A DNA stretch of 6,255 nucleotides from a bacterium (GCA_027310425.1 DAIDAW010000027.1:1-6255), one strand, 5' to 3'. Positions 1-5,707 are shown, numbered from the stretch's first letter. Notes: generated by a model from the sequence alone, not told the origin. Numbers and translations are program-made.

Positions 1-62
1 AGATCGGCGAGGTTATAGCTCGCGAGAAGGATATTCGTATAGTAATTGCCGGTTGTGGACAT
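1..62 (-). CDS. 5' end of an unidentified minus-strand gene (partial)
   Basis: A minus-strand reading frame starts with ATG at 62-60 and runs off the left edge of the window without a stop. Its 20 complete codons begin MSTTGNYYTNILLASYNLAD. The start is supported by an AAGGAGGT ribosome binding site a few bases upstream (minus strand, within 63-80), which is close to an ideal Shine-Dalgarno sequence, and by a plausible promoter at 121-149. The other upstream ATG (81-79) opens a frame that stops at TAA after about 15 codons, so it is rejected. The fragment is too short to assign a family, and there is no obvious signal peptide or membrane segment in the visible part. The gene is divergent from the pentose phosphate operon and shares its intergenic region. 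Confidence 0.62.
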   Translation of the reverse strand, partial: MSTTGNYYTNILLASYNLAD

Positions 63-63
63 T

Positions 64-80
64 TGAACCTCCTTGGTTCA
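64..80 (-). promoter_or_regulatory. Shine-Dalgarno sequence embedded in a hairpin before the minus-strand start
   Basis: On the minus strand the sequence reads TGAACC-AAGGA-GGTTCA, a perfect 6-bp stem with a 5-nt loop, ending one base before the ATG at 62-60. The AAGGA half of the Shine-Dalgarno sequence lies in the loop, and the following GGT is paired in the stem. The ribosome binding site is clear. A regulatory role for the hairpin is inference, since a stem this short could simply be opened by the ribosome. Confidence 0.6.
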
Positions 81-120
81 TTTGGAAAAGAACTGATTTC
101 CTGCTGCGCAGGGTTGATAA

Positions 121-149
121 ATTCTAACATAATATATTCATGTACGCAA
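121..149 (-). promoter_or_regulatory. Putative promoter of the minus-strand gene
   Basis: On the minus strand an extended -10 element, TGT-TAGAAT (hexamer at 126-121), lies 17 bases downstream of TTGCGT (149-144), a weak -35 box. This would start transcription near position 114 and give a leader of about 50 bases before the ATG at 62. The -10 matches the sigma-70 consensus at 5 of 6 bases; the -35 matches at 3 of 6. Confidence 0.45.
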
Positions 150-189
150 CTTTTTATCATCTCTTGTTTTGCTTTTGCGGTTTCGGAGT

Positions 190-195
190 TATAAT
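190..195 (+). promoter_or_regulatory. -10 box of the rpiB operon promoter (near-leaderless start)
   Basis: TATAAT, a perfect -10 hexamer, sits at 190-195 with a G at -14. The rpiB ATG begins at 205, only nine bases after the hexamer. With normal -10 geometry the transcript would begin near 202, leaving about three bases of leader and no room for a Shine-Dalgarno site. Poor -35 candidates (TTGTTT at 164-169, TTGCTT at 169-174) lie upstream at non-ideal spacing. The element falls inside the region an upstream TTG start (169) would translate, which is one reason to prefer the ATG at 205. Confidence 0.6.
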
Positions 196-204
196 GTGAT
201 TATT

Positions 205-663
205 ATGCTCTATCTTGCCGCCGACCATCGGGGATTTGCCCTGAAGGAAAAATTGAAAGCGCATTTAGCCGCGCAGAATGTTTTATTCGAGGATGCCGGC
301 GCGTTTTCGTATGATGAAACCGATGATTATACGAATGCCGCGCATGCATTGGTAATGAAAATGGACGATCACCCGGATACTTTGGGCGTGATGTTATGCG
401 GTTCGGGCGGCGGCGCAAGCATTGCGCTCAACAAACACAAGGGCGTGCGTGCCGCGCAAGGATATTCGATTCCGGAGGTGATAGCGTTGCGCAACGATGA
501 CGATGTGCGCGTGCTGGCCATCGGCGCGGACTATGCGAGCGAGCAGGATGCGTATGCGTATGTCGACGCATTTCTGAAAACTCCGTTCGCGGCAAAGGAG
601 CGCTACGTGCGCCGCATCGCAGAGATCGGCGCGATCGAGCAAGGAGATTTTTCAAGCCTATGA
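205..663 (+). CDS. rpiB: Ribose-5-phosphate isomerase B (RpiB/LacAB family)
   Basis: Interconverts ribose 5-phosphate and ribulose 5-phosphate in the cytoplasmic non-oxidative pentose phosphate pathway. The 152-residue product is the usual RpiB length. It opens with LAADHRGF (residues 4-11), whose Asp-His binds sugar in the family, and carries VMLCGSGGGASIALNKHKG (62-80), matching the family CGTGxGxSIAANK motif with Cys65 as the expected proton-transfer residue. C-terminal Arg133 and Arg137 match the phosphate-binding arginines. Odd point: where the family usually reads HNDAN or HNDTN before the VLxxG strand, this protein has DDDVR (98-102), so the conserved His is missing. The ATG at 205 is preferred over a TTG at 169 because family proteins start just before the DHxGF motif and a TATAAT box lies at 190-195. 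First gene of a six-gene unit; its TGA overlaps the next ATG. Confidence 0.93.
   Translation: MLYLAADHRGFALKEKLKAHLAAQNVLFEDAGAFSYDETDDYTNAAHALVMKMDDHPDTLGVMLCGSGGGASIALNKHKGVRAAQGYSIPEVIALRNDDDVRVLAIGADYASEQDAYAYVDAFLKTPFAAKERYVRRIAEIGAIEQGDFSSL
641..647 (+). promoter_or_regulatory. Ribosome binding site of the epimerase-like gene, inside rpiB
   Basis: AAGGAGA lies within the last codons of rpiB, 12 bases before the ATG at 660. This is slightly longer than ideal spacing. Together with the ATGA stop/start overlap (660-663) it points to translational coupling between isomerase and epimerase. It is the only clear Shine-Dalgarno sequence within the six-gene unit. Confidence 0.6.
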
Positions 664-1355
664 TCCAAGTTTTGCCGTCCATCAATTCCGAAACATGGAA
701 TGAGGTGCAGGAGCGCGTGCATAAAATCGAAGGCGCGAGCGACTGGGTTGAAATCGACGTGTGCGACGGAACGCTTTCCAAGCGCACAACATGGAATAAT
801 CCAGACGATTTGAAAACGCTTCAGGCGCCGGCGACTTTGCGCATCGCAGCGCATTTGCTTGTGAAGCATCCGGAAAAATATATCGAGCAGTGGGTTCATG
901 CGGGTGTGCGCCGCGTGATCGTGCAGTGGGAAGGAATCCGGCGCACGGGGATTGGCGCGCTGTTCGGGAAACGAAGCGAGCGCAGGGTGATCGAATCGAT
1001 GCGGCAGCTGTGTAAAGACAATTGGGTCGAGTTCGGCATTTCCCTCGGGCTTGCAAGTAAGCCGGCTGATATTCAGGCATATCTCGGGTTGTGCGACATT
1101 GTGCAGGTGCTTGCGGTGCCAATCGGCCTATCGGGCGGTTCGTTCAGTGAGTCATGTTTTTTGAAAGCGCAGCAGCTTGCATACCTCAAACAAAAGCATG
1201 CGTTTCGCGTGGAATGGGACGGTGGAGTGAATTTGAATACGATTCCTTTTGTCGCGAAAGCGAAAGCCGATATTATAGTATCTACGTCGTTTGTGTTTAA
1301 TGCGCCGAATGCCGCGGCTGCGCTTGAAGCATTGCGCAGACAGGTGCTACTCTAA
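660..1355 (+). CDS. rpe: Ribulose-phosphate 3-epimerase, divergent
   Basis: Predicted to interconvert ribulose 5-phosphate and xylulose 5-phosphate, supplying the ketose donor for the transketolase encoded next. The 231 residues fit the family's TIM barrel. Recognisable parts are LPSINS (5-10), EIDVCDG (31-37), AHLLVKHPEKYI (64-75), and EWDGGVN (185-191) holding the second catalytic Asp (Asp187). Asp33, His65 and Asp187 match metal and catalytic residues of known epimerases. The first metal-binding His of the usual HxD motif is Glu31 here. The phosphate-loop motif VNPGFGGQxF is VPIGLSGGSF (153-162). About ten extra residues lie near 94-108 (RRTGIGALFGKRSER). A divergent epimerase is the best reading, helped by operon context; a related barrel enzyme with altered specificity is possible. 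The start overlaps the rpiB stop. Confidence 0.82.
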   Translation: MIQVLPSINSETWNEVQERVHKIEGASDWVEIDVCDGTLSKRTTWNNPDDLKTLQAPATLRIAAHLLVKHPEKYIEQWVHAGVRRVIVQWEGIRRTGIGALFGKRSERRVIESMRQLCKDNWVEFGISLGLASKPADIQAYLGLCDIVQVLAVPIGLSGGSFSESCFLKAQQLAYLKQKHAFRVEWDGGVNLNTIPFVAKAKADIIVSTSFVFNAPNAAAALEALRRQVLL

Positions 1356-1359
1356 TACA

Positions 1360-2202
1360 ATGGAATTGACGTTTGAAGAATCGCGCAAGCTGGCATACCA
1401 GATCCGCCAGGATATTATTCAGATGCTGGATTTTGCGAAATCCGGCCACTCGGCAGGGCCGTTGGGCATGGCGGATGTTTTCGTTGCGCTTTATTTTCAC
1501 GTGCTGCGCCACGATCCGAAAAACCCGAAATGGGAAGACCGGGACCGGTTTGTGCTCTCCAATGGCCATATTTGTCCGGTTCTCTACGCGACACTCGCGC
1601 GCGCGGACTATTTTCCGGTACAGGAACTCAAGACCTTGCGTACGTTCGGATCGCGTCTCCAGGGTCATCCGCACCGCGCATCGCTGCCCGGGCTTGAAAC
1701 AACTTCAGGGCCTTTGGGATCGGGCATCGCGCAGGCGGTTGGCATGGCTTTGGCAGCGCGCCTGGACAACAAAAAATACGACGTATGGGTTGTGTCGTCC
1801 GATGGAGAACTCAATGAAGGGAATTCCTGGGAAGCGATTATGGCGGCGTCGAAATACCATTTGAATAATTTGACGCTTCTCGTGGATCGAAACAATATCC
1901 AGATCGACGGGTTCACGGAGCAAGTTATGCCGCTCGAACCGCTTCGGGACAAGTTTGAGGCGTTCGGCTGGCATGTGCTTGAAGTTGATGGACACAACAT
2001 CGAAGCGGTCGTGGATGCGTGCAACGAAGCGCGCTCGATTTTCGAAAAACCGGTTGCGATCATTGCGCATACGATTCCCGGTAAAGGCGTTGATTTTATG
2101 GAATTCAATTACAAGTGGCATGGCGAGGCGCCGGGGCATGAGGATGCGCGCCACGCGATGCAGGAATTGCGCACGCTGCAAGGAAAAGTAGAACCGGAAT
2201 AA
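1360..2202 (+). CDS. tkt: Transketolase, N-terminal half (thiamine diphosphate-binding subunit)
   Basis: The pyrophosphate-binding half of a split transketolase, which moves two-carbon units between pentose, hexose and triose phosphates. The 280-residue product shows SGHSAGPLG (28-36, catalytic-region His30), SNGH (67-70), GHP (102-104), SGPLGSGIAQAVGMA (116-130) and the thiamine diphosphate/Mg motif SDGELNEGNSWEA (147-159), with Asp148 and Asn178 as expected metal ligands. KWHG (252-255) carries the late active-site His254. The first Gly of the classical GDG motif is Ser147, a variation I believe occurs in split transketolases. The ATG at 1360 is chosen because MELTFEESRKLA is the natural family N terminus and it lies four bases after the upstream stop; an in-frame ATG at 1291 would lie deep within the epimerase gene. 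The ribosome binding site is weak. It must pair with the product of the next gene. Confidence 0.93.
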   Translation: MELTFEESRKLAYQIRQDIIQMLDFAKSGHSAGPLGMADVFVALYFHVLRHDPKNPKWEDRDRFVLSNGHICPVLYATLARADYFPVQELKTLRTFGSRLQGHPHRASLPGLETTSGPLGSGIAQAVGMALAARLDNKKYDVWVVSSDGELNEGNSWEAIMAASKYHLNNLTLLVDRNNIQIDGFTEQVMPLEPLRDKFEAFGWHVLEVDGHNIEAVVDACNEARSIFEKPVAIIAHTIPGKGVDFMEFNYKWHGEAPGHEDARHAMQELRTLQGKVEPE

Positions 2203-2206
2203 GGCT

Positions 2207-3196
2207 ATGCTCAACCCTGATTTGTATTTAAATCTGAACCTGTTCGATGCCGGCGCAGAGCGTAAAACTATGCGCGAGGGTTTTGGGCAGGGTTTGCTGG
2301 AAGCGGGCGAGCAGAATCCGAATATCGTTGCGCTCGCTGCCGATCTGCGCGATTCGGTTTCCATGACGAAATTCGCACAAAAATTTCCCGACCGGTTTTT
2401 TGAAGTGGGCGTCGCGGAACAGGGCATGGTCACGATTGCATCCGGACTTGCGGCATCCGGAAAAATTCCGTTCACCGGCTCGTACGCGACGTTTTCCCCT
2501 GGCAGAAATTGGGAACAGATCCGCACCACAATTTGCTACAACAACGTGCCGGTGAAAATCGTGGGGTCGCACGCAGGGCTTTTGACCAGTCCTGACGGCG
2601 CGACGCATCAGGCGCTCGAAGACATCGCGTTGATGCGCGCGTTGCCGAATACGCAGGTCGTGGCGCCCTGCGATGTGCACGAAGCGCGCAAAGCAACGCT
2701 TGCGATCGCGGAAAACGGAAAACCGACGTATCTGCGCGTGATGCGCCCGCCGATTCCGGTCGTCACAACTGACAAGACGCCATTTCGTATCGGCAGGATC
2801 GATGCATTTTGGACCAGCAAAAAACCGCGCGCAACAGTGTGCGCAATCGGCGATATGCTTTACTATGCGCTGTGCGCCGCTATGGAACTCGAGCAGGAGG
2901 GATTGGAAGTCGAGGTGCTGAATGTCGCAACCGTGAAGCCGCTTGATATCGACGCCATTCTGACGAGCGCGAAAAAGACAAAAGCAGTCGTCACGGTAGA
3001 GGATCATCAAAAAGCCGGCGGCATGGGATCCGCGGTCGCCGAAGCCTTGAGCCAAACCTATCCGGTGCGCATGAAGCTTGTTGGCGTTGATGACGCATTC
3101 GGCCAGTCCGGAACACCGGAGGATTTGATTTTGCATTACGGTTTGGGGCAGAAATTCATCGCGCAGGCAGTGCGGGAAGCGATTGCTTCAAAATAA
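2207..3196 (+). CDS. tkt: Transketolase, C-terminal half (pyrimidine-binding and C domains)
   Basis: Second half of the split transketolase. The 329 residues cover the pyrimidine-binding domain and the C-terminal domain. EVGVAEQ (66-72) carries Glu71, the glutamate that activates the thiamine cofactor. SPGRNWEQIR (97-106) and SPDGATHQALEDIALMRALPN (starting at 128, active-site His134) are typical of the family. A Rossmann-like C domain follows from about 200, with VATVKPLD (241-248) and VEDHQKAGGMGSAVAEAL (263-280). The start at 2207 gives MLNPDLYLN, which fits the N terminus I expect for split-type proteins. It lies four bases after the N-half stop, in a different frame, so the split is a real gene boundary. 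An AAGG overlaps the upstream stop codon but is too close to act as a normal Shine-Dalgarno site, so re-initiation is likely. Confidence 0.93.
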   Translation: MLNPDLYLNLNLFDAGAERKTMREGFGQGLLEAGEQNPNIVALAADLRDSVSMTKFAQKFPDRFFEVGVAEQGMVTIASGLAASGKIPFTGSYATFSPGRNWEQIRTTICYNNVPVKIVGSHAGLLTSPDGATHQALEDIALMRALPNTQVVAPCDVHEARKATLAIAENGKPTYLRVMRPPIPVVTTDKTPFRIGRIDAFWTSKKPRATVCAIGDMLYYALCAAMELEQEGLEVEVLNVATVKPLDIDAILTSAKKTKAVVTVEDHQKAGGMGSAVAEALSQTYPVRMKLVGVDDAFGQSGTPEDLILHYGLGQKFIAQAVREAIASK

Positions 3197-3201
3197 TAAC
3201 T

Positions 3202-4230
3202 ATGCTTTTCGACGTTGTTACCATCGGAACCGCGGTCGTTGATGTGATTATGCATGCAAGCGGTTCGAAGCGCATGCTCGTGGATACGAAAGCAGGGACG
3301 CTGTGTTTTCCGCTTGGCGCGAAATTCGATATTGCAGAAAAAGATTTCCTGCTCAATTCCGGCGGCGGCGCGACCAATACCGCGGTGACGTTTTCACGCC
3401 AGGGATTGCTTGCCGGATGCGTCGCCGAAGTCGGGGAGGATGTGCTGGGCGCCCTGATTGTCGAAGAGCTGCGGCGCGATCGCGTCCATCCGCTCGTGTC
3501 GGTCAATAGGAAAATGCCCACCGGCCTGTCATGCATTCTTGTGCATGAAAACGGCGAGCGCACGGTGCTGACCATGCGCGGCGCGTCTGTTGATTTGTCG
3601 CTTTCTGAGATTCCGTTCGCCGATGTGGAAACGAAATGGGCATATATTGCGCCGGGCGCCATGCCAAAACGGCGCGTGGAAGAAATCATACGGATATTCG
3701 AAGCCAAAGGCGCGAAGGTCGCGCTGAACCCTTCCAAAGCGCAGCTTGCGAAAGGCCTGCAGGGGATGAAAAAAATCCTCGGATCGGTGGACGTGTTGTT
3801 TGTAAATGAAGAGGAAGCCGCTCTCGTGACCCGCATCGCGCGCGAGAAACAGGATGCGATATTCAAAGTTTTAGACAAGGCAGTGCGCGGCATCGTCGTG
3901 ATGACGAGCGGGCCGAACGGCGTGCGCGTATCAGACGGGAAAACCGTGTGGTCTGCGGGCGTGTTTCAAAACAAAAAAATCGTCGATCGGCTCGGCGCGG
4001 GCGATGCGTTCGGCGCGGGGTTTGTCGCTGGGTTGCTCACGCACGAAAAAAAGAACAAGAGCGCGGCATTTTCCGATAGCGCGATTTCGTACGCGATCCG
4101 GCTCGCGAGCGCAAACGCGACTGCCGTCGTGGAAGGTTTGGGACCGAAAGTTGGCATCCTGACGCAGAAGCATTTTCAGACAGGCGCGCGCTGGCAGAAA
4201 TTCCCCATACACAAAAATCATACTCAATAA
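3202..4230 (+). CDS. PfkB-family carbohydrate kinase (ribokinase-like)
   Basis: ATP-dependent sugar or sugar-phosphate kinase of the ribokinase/PfkB fold, 342 residues. Visible family marks are the N-terminal strand VVTIGTAVVDVIM with Asp14, the substrate-side glycine run NSGGGATNTAVTF (52-64), NPSKAQL near 175, VNEEEA near 199, and the C-terminal signature DRLGAGDAFGAGF (262-274), where Asp268 is the expected catalytic base and GAG forms the anion hole. The second position of that signature is Arg263 rather than the commonest Thr. A segment of about 30 residues between the first strand and the GGG run (22-51) differs from simple ribokinases. The substrate cannot be read from sequence; ribose, fructose 6-phosphate, fructose 1-phosphate and nucleosides are all possible. 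Context in a pentose phosphate operon favours a pentose or hexose phosphate. It starts five bases after the transketolase stop, with no Shine-Dalgarno sequence. Confidence 0.85.
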   Translation: MLFDVVTIGTAVVDVIMHASGSKRMLVDTKAGTLCFPLGAKFDIAEKDFLLNSGGGATNTAVTFSRQGLLAGCVAEVGEDVLGALIVEELRRDRVHPLVSVNRKMPTGLSCILVHENGERTVLTMRGASVDLSLSEIPFADVETKWAYIAPGAMPKRRVEEIIRIFEAKGAKVALNPSKAQLAKGLQGMKKILGSVDVLFVNEEEAALVTRIAREKQDAIFKVLDKAVRGIVVMTSGPNGVRVSDGKTVWSAGVFQNKKIVDRLGAGDAFGAGFVAGLLTHEKKNKSAAFSDSAISYAIRLASANATAVVEGLGPKVGILTQKHFQTGARWQKFPIHKNHTQ

Positions 4231-4232
4231 CC

Positions 4233-5441
4233 ATGGAAGCATTTGAATCGCTGGCGCAGCTTTTGCGCACCGACAAAGATATTATCCGCGCGATCGACGC
4301 GGTCTCTTCGCAGGAGACAGGCACACAAGGGTCGTTGGAGTCAGTCGAGCAGGAGCGGCGCGCAAGCGTCGGAGCTGTTTGTGAAGCGCTCGGCATTGCC
4401 GACAGCGCGCCGGCGCAGCAGGCATGGATGAGGTTGGAACAGAAAATCGCGCAGGACGAAGACAAATTGAAATCAGCCATTGGCGTTTCCGAAATCAAGA
4501 ATGAAGCCGATTGGCGCCGCGTGCTGGATTTCGCGTATCAGAACGTTCAGCCCGCATCCGGATGGTTTTTGAAAAAAGAAAAAGCGCGCCAGTTTCTGGA
4601 AGCGATTCCTCCAGAGCACGTTATCCAATTTCTCGGCTATCGGAACATCCAGGAATGCCTTGCGAGAGAGGACGTTTCCGACGTGTTCGCGAGTATGCGA
4701 TTCGGCGAAGACGCACAATGGCTCAACGGAGTATTTTTCAAGCAATACGAATCGCTTGTTCCCGATGATTTCGAGCAGCGCGCGATCGAACTGCGCGTGT
4801 TGCCGGAGCGCTATGCTCCGCTCGCAAGGCATTTCATCGAGAAGAAATATCATAATTTGAGCCACCTCAAGGAACTGGGCGTGCTGTTCGTGATACCTGT
4901 GCATTGGCAGCAGGCCGGCCAGTTTATGAAAGTGTTCACGTTGTCCTTCCATTACCTGTATGAAATTCAGTTCTACGCGGATATCACGAAACGATTGCGT
5001 ACAGAACAGACATTCACGCCGCGATTCATTGCTATGCTGCGCGGTGATACGCCCGAACCGGTTGTAGATCTTGCGCATCCGCACTGGCTCATGACGCAGC
5101 GCTATCTGGAAAAGGAAGACCAATACGAAATCGAACTGGCAATCCCGCATGTCAATCCGGAATCCATCCATTGGGCAAAGGCGCAGGATGCGATGGCCGC
5201 GATTGCGCCGGAGCTTCAATTCTGGAAAGGCAAGGATTGGGTGGGCGCGTTTTTCAAAGACGACGTAGGCGAGCAGGTCCTCGTGAGCTTTAATGTGGTT
5301 GATGCTGCGATGAGTCTTGCGGACGCCGCCGATAAAAAATACACGTACCACCAGCGCGAAGCAATGTGGAACAGGATTTACACCGGGTATTTCGGTGCGG
5401 AACGACTCGAGGAGTTTTGCAAACAGCGCATTCTGGAATAA
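4233..5441 (+). CDS. Unrecognised 402-residue protein, last gene of the operon
   Basis: I do not recognise a characterised family. The product is predicted soluble and largely helical, with no signal peptide or convincing membrane segment. Residues 1-90 look helical and charged. The middle and C-terminal parts hold His- and aromatic-rich stretches: KKYHNLSHLKELGVLFVIPVHW (starting at 204), SFHYLYEIQFYAD (238-250), LAHPHWLMTQRYLEKEDQ (280-297) and PHVNPESIHWAK (305-316). These cluster enough His, Asp and Glu to resemble a possible active or metal site, but no standard motif is evident. The gene starts two bases after the kinase stop with no ribosome binding site, so it is probably translated by re-initiation, and it ends two bases before the operon terminator. 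Codon use matches its neighbours. A role with pentose phosphate metabolism or the kinase is inferred from position only. Confidence 0.85.
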   Translation: MEAFESLAQLLRTDKDIIRAIDAVSSQETGTQGSLESVEQERRASVGAVCEALGIADSAPAQQAWMRLEQKIAQDEDKLKSAIGVSEIKNEADWRRVLDFAYQNVQPASGWFLKKEKARQFLEAIPPEHVIQFLGYRNIQECLAREDVSDVFASMRFGEDAQWLNGVFFKQYESLVPDDFEQRAIELRVLPERYAPLARHFIEKKYHNLSHLKELGVLFVIPVHWQQAGQFMKVFTLSFHYLYEIQFYADITKRLRTEQTFTPRFIAMLRGDTPEPVVDLAHPHWLMTQRYLEKEDQYEIELAIPHVNPESIHWAKAQDAMAAIAPELQFWKGKDWVGAFFKDDVGEQVLVSFNVVDAAMSLADAADKKYTYHQREAMWNRIYTGYFGAERLEEFCKQRILE

Positions 5442-5442
5442 G

Positions 5443-5469
5443 AAAGAGCCGCTTACAAGCGGCTCTTTT
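5443..5469 (+). terminator. Intrinsic terminator, probably bidirectional
   Basis: A 10-bp perfect stem, AAAGAGCCGC (5443-5452) with GCGGCTCTTT (5459-5468), has a TTACAA loop. On the plus strand it ends in TTTT (5466-5469), directly after the operon's last stop (5439-5441). On the minus strand the same hairpin follows the stop of the 35-residue gene (5471-5469) and is trailed by TTTCTTATT, so it can serve both convergent transcripts. Confidence 0.88.
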
Positions 5470-5576
5470 CATAAGCGTCGAAACCAGGTTATGATTCGAC
5501 GTATCCAGTTGGGCGTGAGTTTCTCCGGTAAAGGAGATCTGACGCCGAAGAGTTTTGAGATTGTTTGAATTGCCAT
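5469..5576 (-). CDS. Small basic amphipathic peptide, 35 residues
   Basis: A minus-strand gene too short for usual gene callers. ATG at 5576-5574 and TGA at 5471-5469 enclose 35 codons. It starts MAIQTISKLF and ends PNWIRRIITWFRRL. It has seven Lys/Arg and one acidic residue (Glu18). Residues 22-35 form a textbook amphipathic helix: Trp24, Ile25, Ile28, Trp31, Phe32 and Leu35 on one face, and Arg26, Arg27, Arg33 and Arg34 on the other. Support for expression: GGAGG at 5585-5581, four bases before the ATG; a TTGACA box upstream; and a hairpin terminator right after the stop. I recognise no family. A membrane-surface peptide, a type I toxin-like peptide or an RNA-binding peptide are all possible. 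A 184-codon ORF on the same strand (5844-5290) reads through this region in another frame and is judged spurious. Confidence 0.5.
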   Translation of the reverse strand: MAIQTISKLFGVRSPLPEKLTPNWIRRIITWFRRL

Positions 5577-5580
5577 AGCG

Positions 5581-5585
5581 CCTCC
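5581..5585 (-). promoter_or_regulatory. Ribosome binding site of the 35-residue gene
   Basis: On the minus strand GGAGG is followed by CGCT and then ATG. This is a strong Shine-Dalgarno core at slightly short spacing, and it is the main reason to accept the small gene and its start. Confidence 0.6.
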
Positions 5586-5591
5586 ATTCAG

Positions 5592-5622
5592 AGTATTTTC
5601 GTTCTTTCTGGGGTTTTGTCAA
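5592..5622 (-). promoter_or_regulatory. Putative promoter of the 35-residue gene
   Basis: On the minus strand a perfect -35 box TTGACA (5622-5617) is followed by two weak -10 candidates: GAAAAT (5600-5595, spacer 16) or AATACT (5597-5592, spacer 19), each matching 4 of 6 consensus bases. Either would place the transcript start close to the GGAGG, giving a very short leader. The -35 is convincing and the -10 is not. Confidence 0.4.
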
Positions 5623-5623
5623 C

Positions 5624-5707
5624 TGGCAGTATATAAGGGTTCTGACATCGCTGCGGTTTTCAAGAACCGGGAGTCGCATATTATGGCGACTATACTTCTG
5701 AGCGCCA
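5624..5707. other. Possible three-way-junction fold in the intergenic region
   Basis: Three complementary pairs nest here. An outer stem TGGC-AGTATA (5624-5633) pairs with TATACT (5691-5696) and, after a 7-base bulge, GCCA (5704-5707). It encloses GGTTCT (5638-5643) with AGAACC (5663-5668), and AGTCGC (5672-5677) with GCGACT (5686-5691), sharing one base at 5691. No known riboswitch or RNA family consensus is evident. It could belong to an RNA from either strand, or be chance. No convincing gene lies in 5577-5870. Confidence 0.25.

Noticed and set aside
169..204. N-terminal extension of RpiB from a TTG codon
   Set aside because: It overlaps the TATAAT box and adds residues not expected before the family's first strand and DHxGF motif.
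1705..2529. Minus-strand ORF of 274 codons spanning both transketolase halves
   Set aside because: Antisense shadow with no recognisable motif and no ribosome binding site, lying over two well-identified genes.
2228..3136. Minus-strand ORF of 302 codons
   Set aside because: Antisense shadow of the C half of transketolase. The GC-leaning codon pattern (GCG, CGC) opens long antisense frames, and the plus-strand protein is clearly recognised.
1360..3196. Broken transketolase caused by a frameshift
   Set aside because: Each half has its own start and natural N terminus, and split transketolases are common in several lineages, so this is a normal two-gene arrangement.
4473..5351. Minus-strand ORF of 292 codons inside the unknown gene
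   Set aside because: The plus-strand frame is complete, follows the kinase by two bases, and ends at a terminator. The antisense frame has no such signals.
5491..5568. Plus-strand 25-codon ORF opposite the small peptide gene
   Set aside because: No good ribosome binding site and no promoter; the region lies downstream of the plus-strand terminator.
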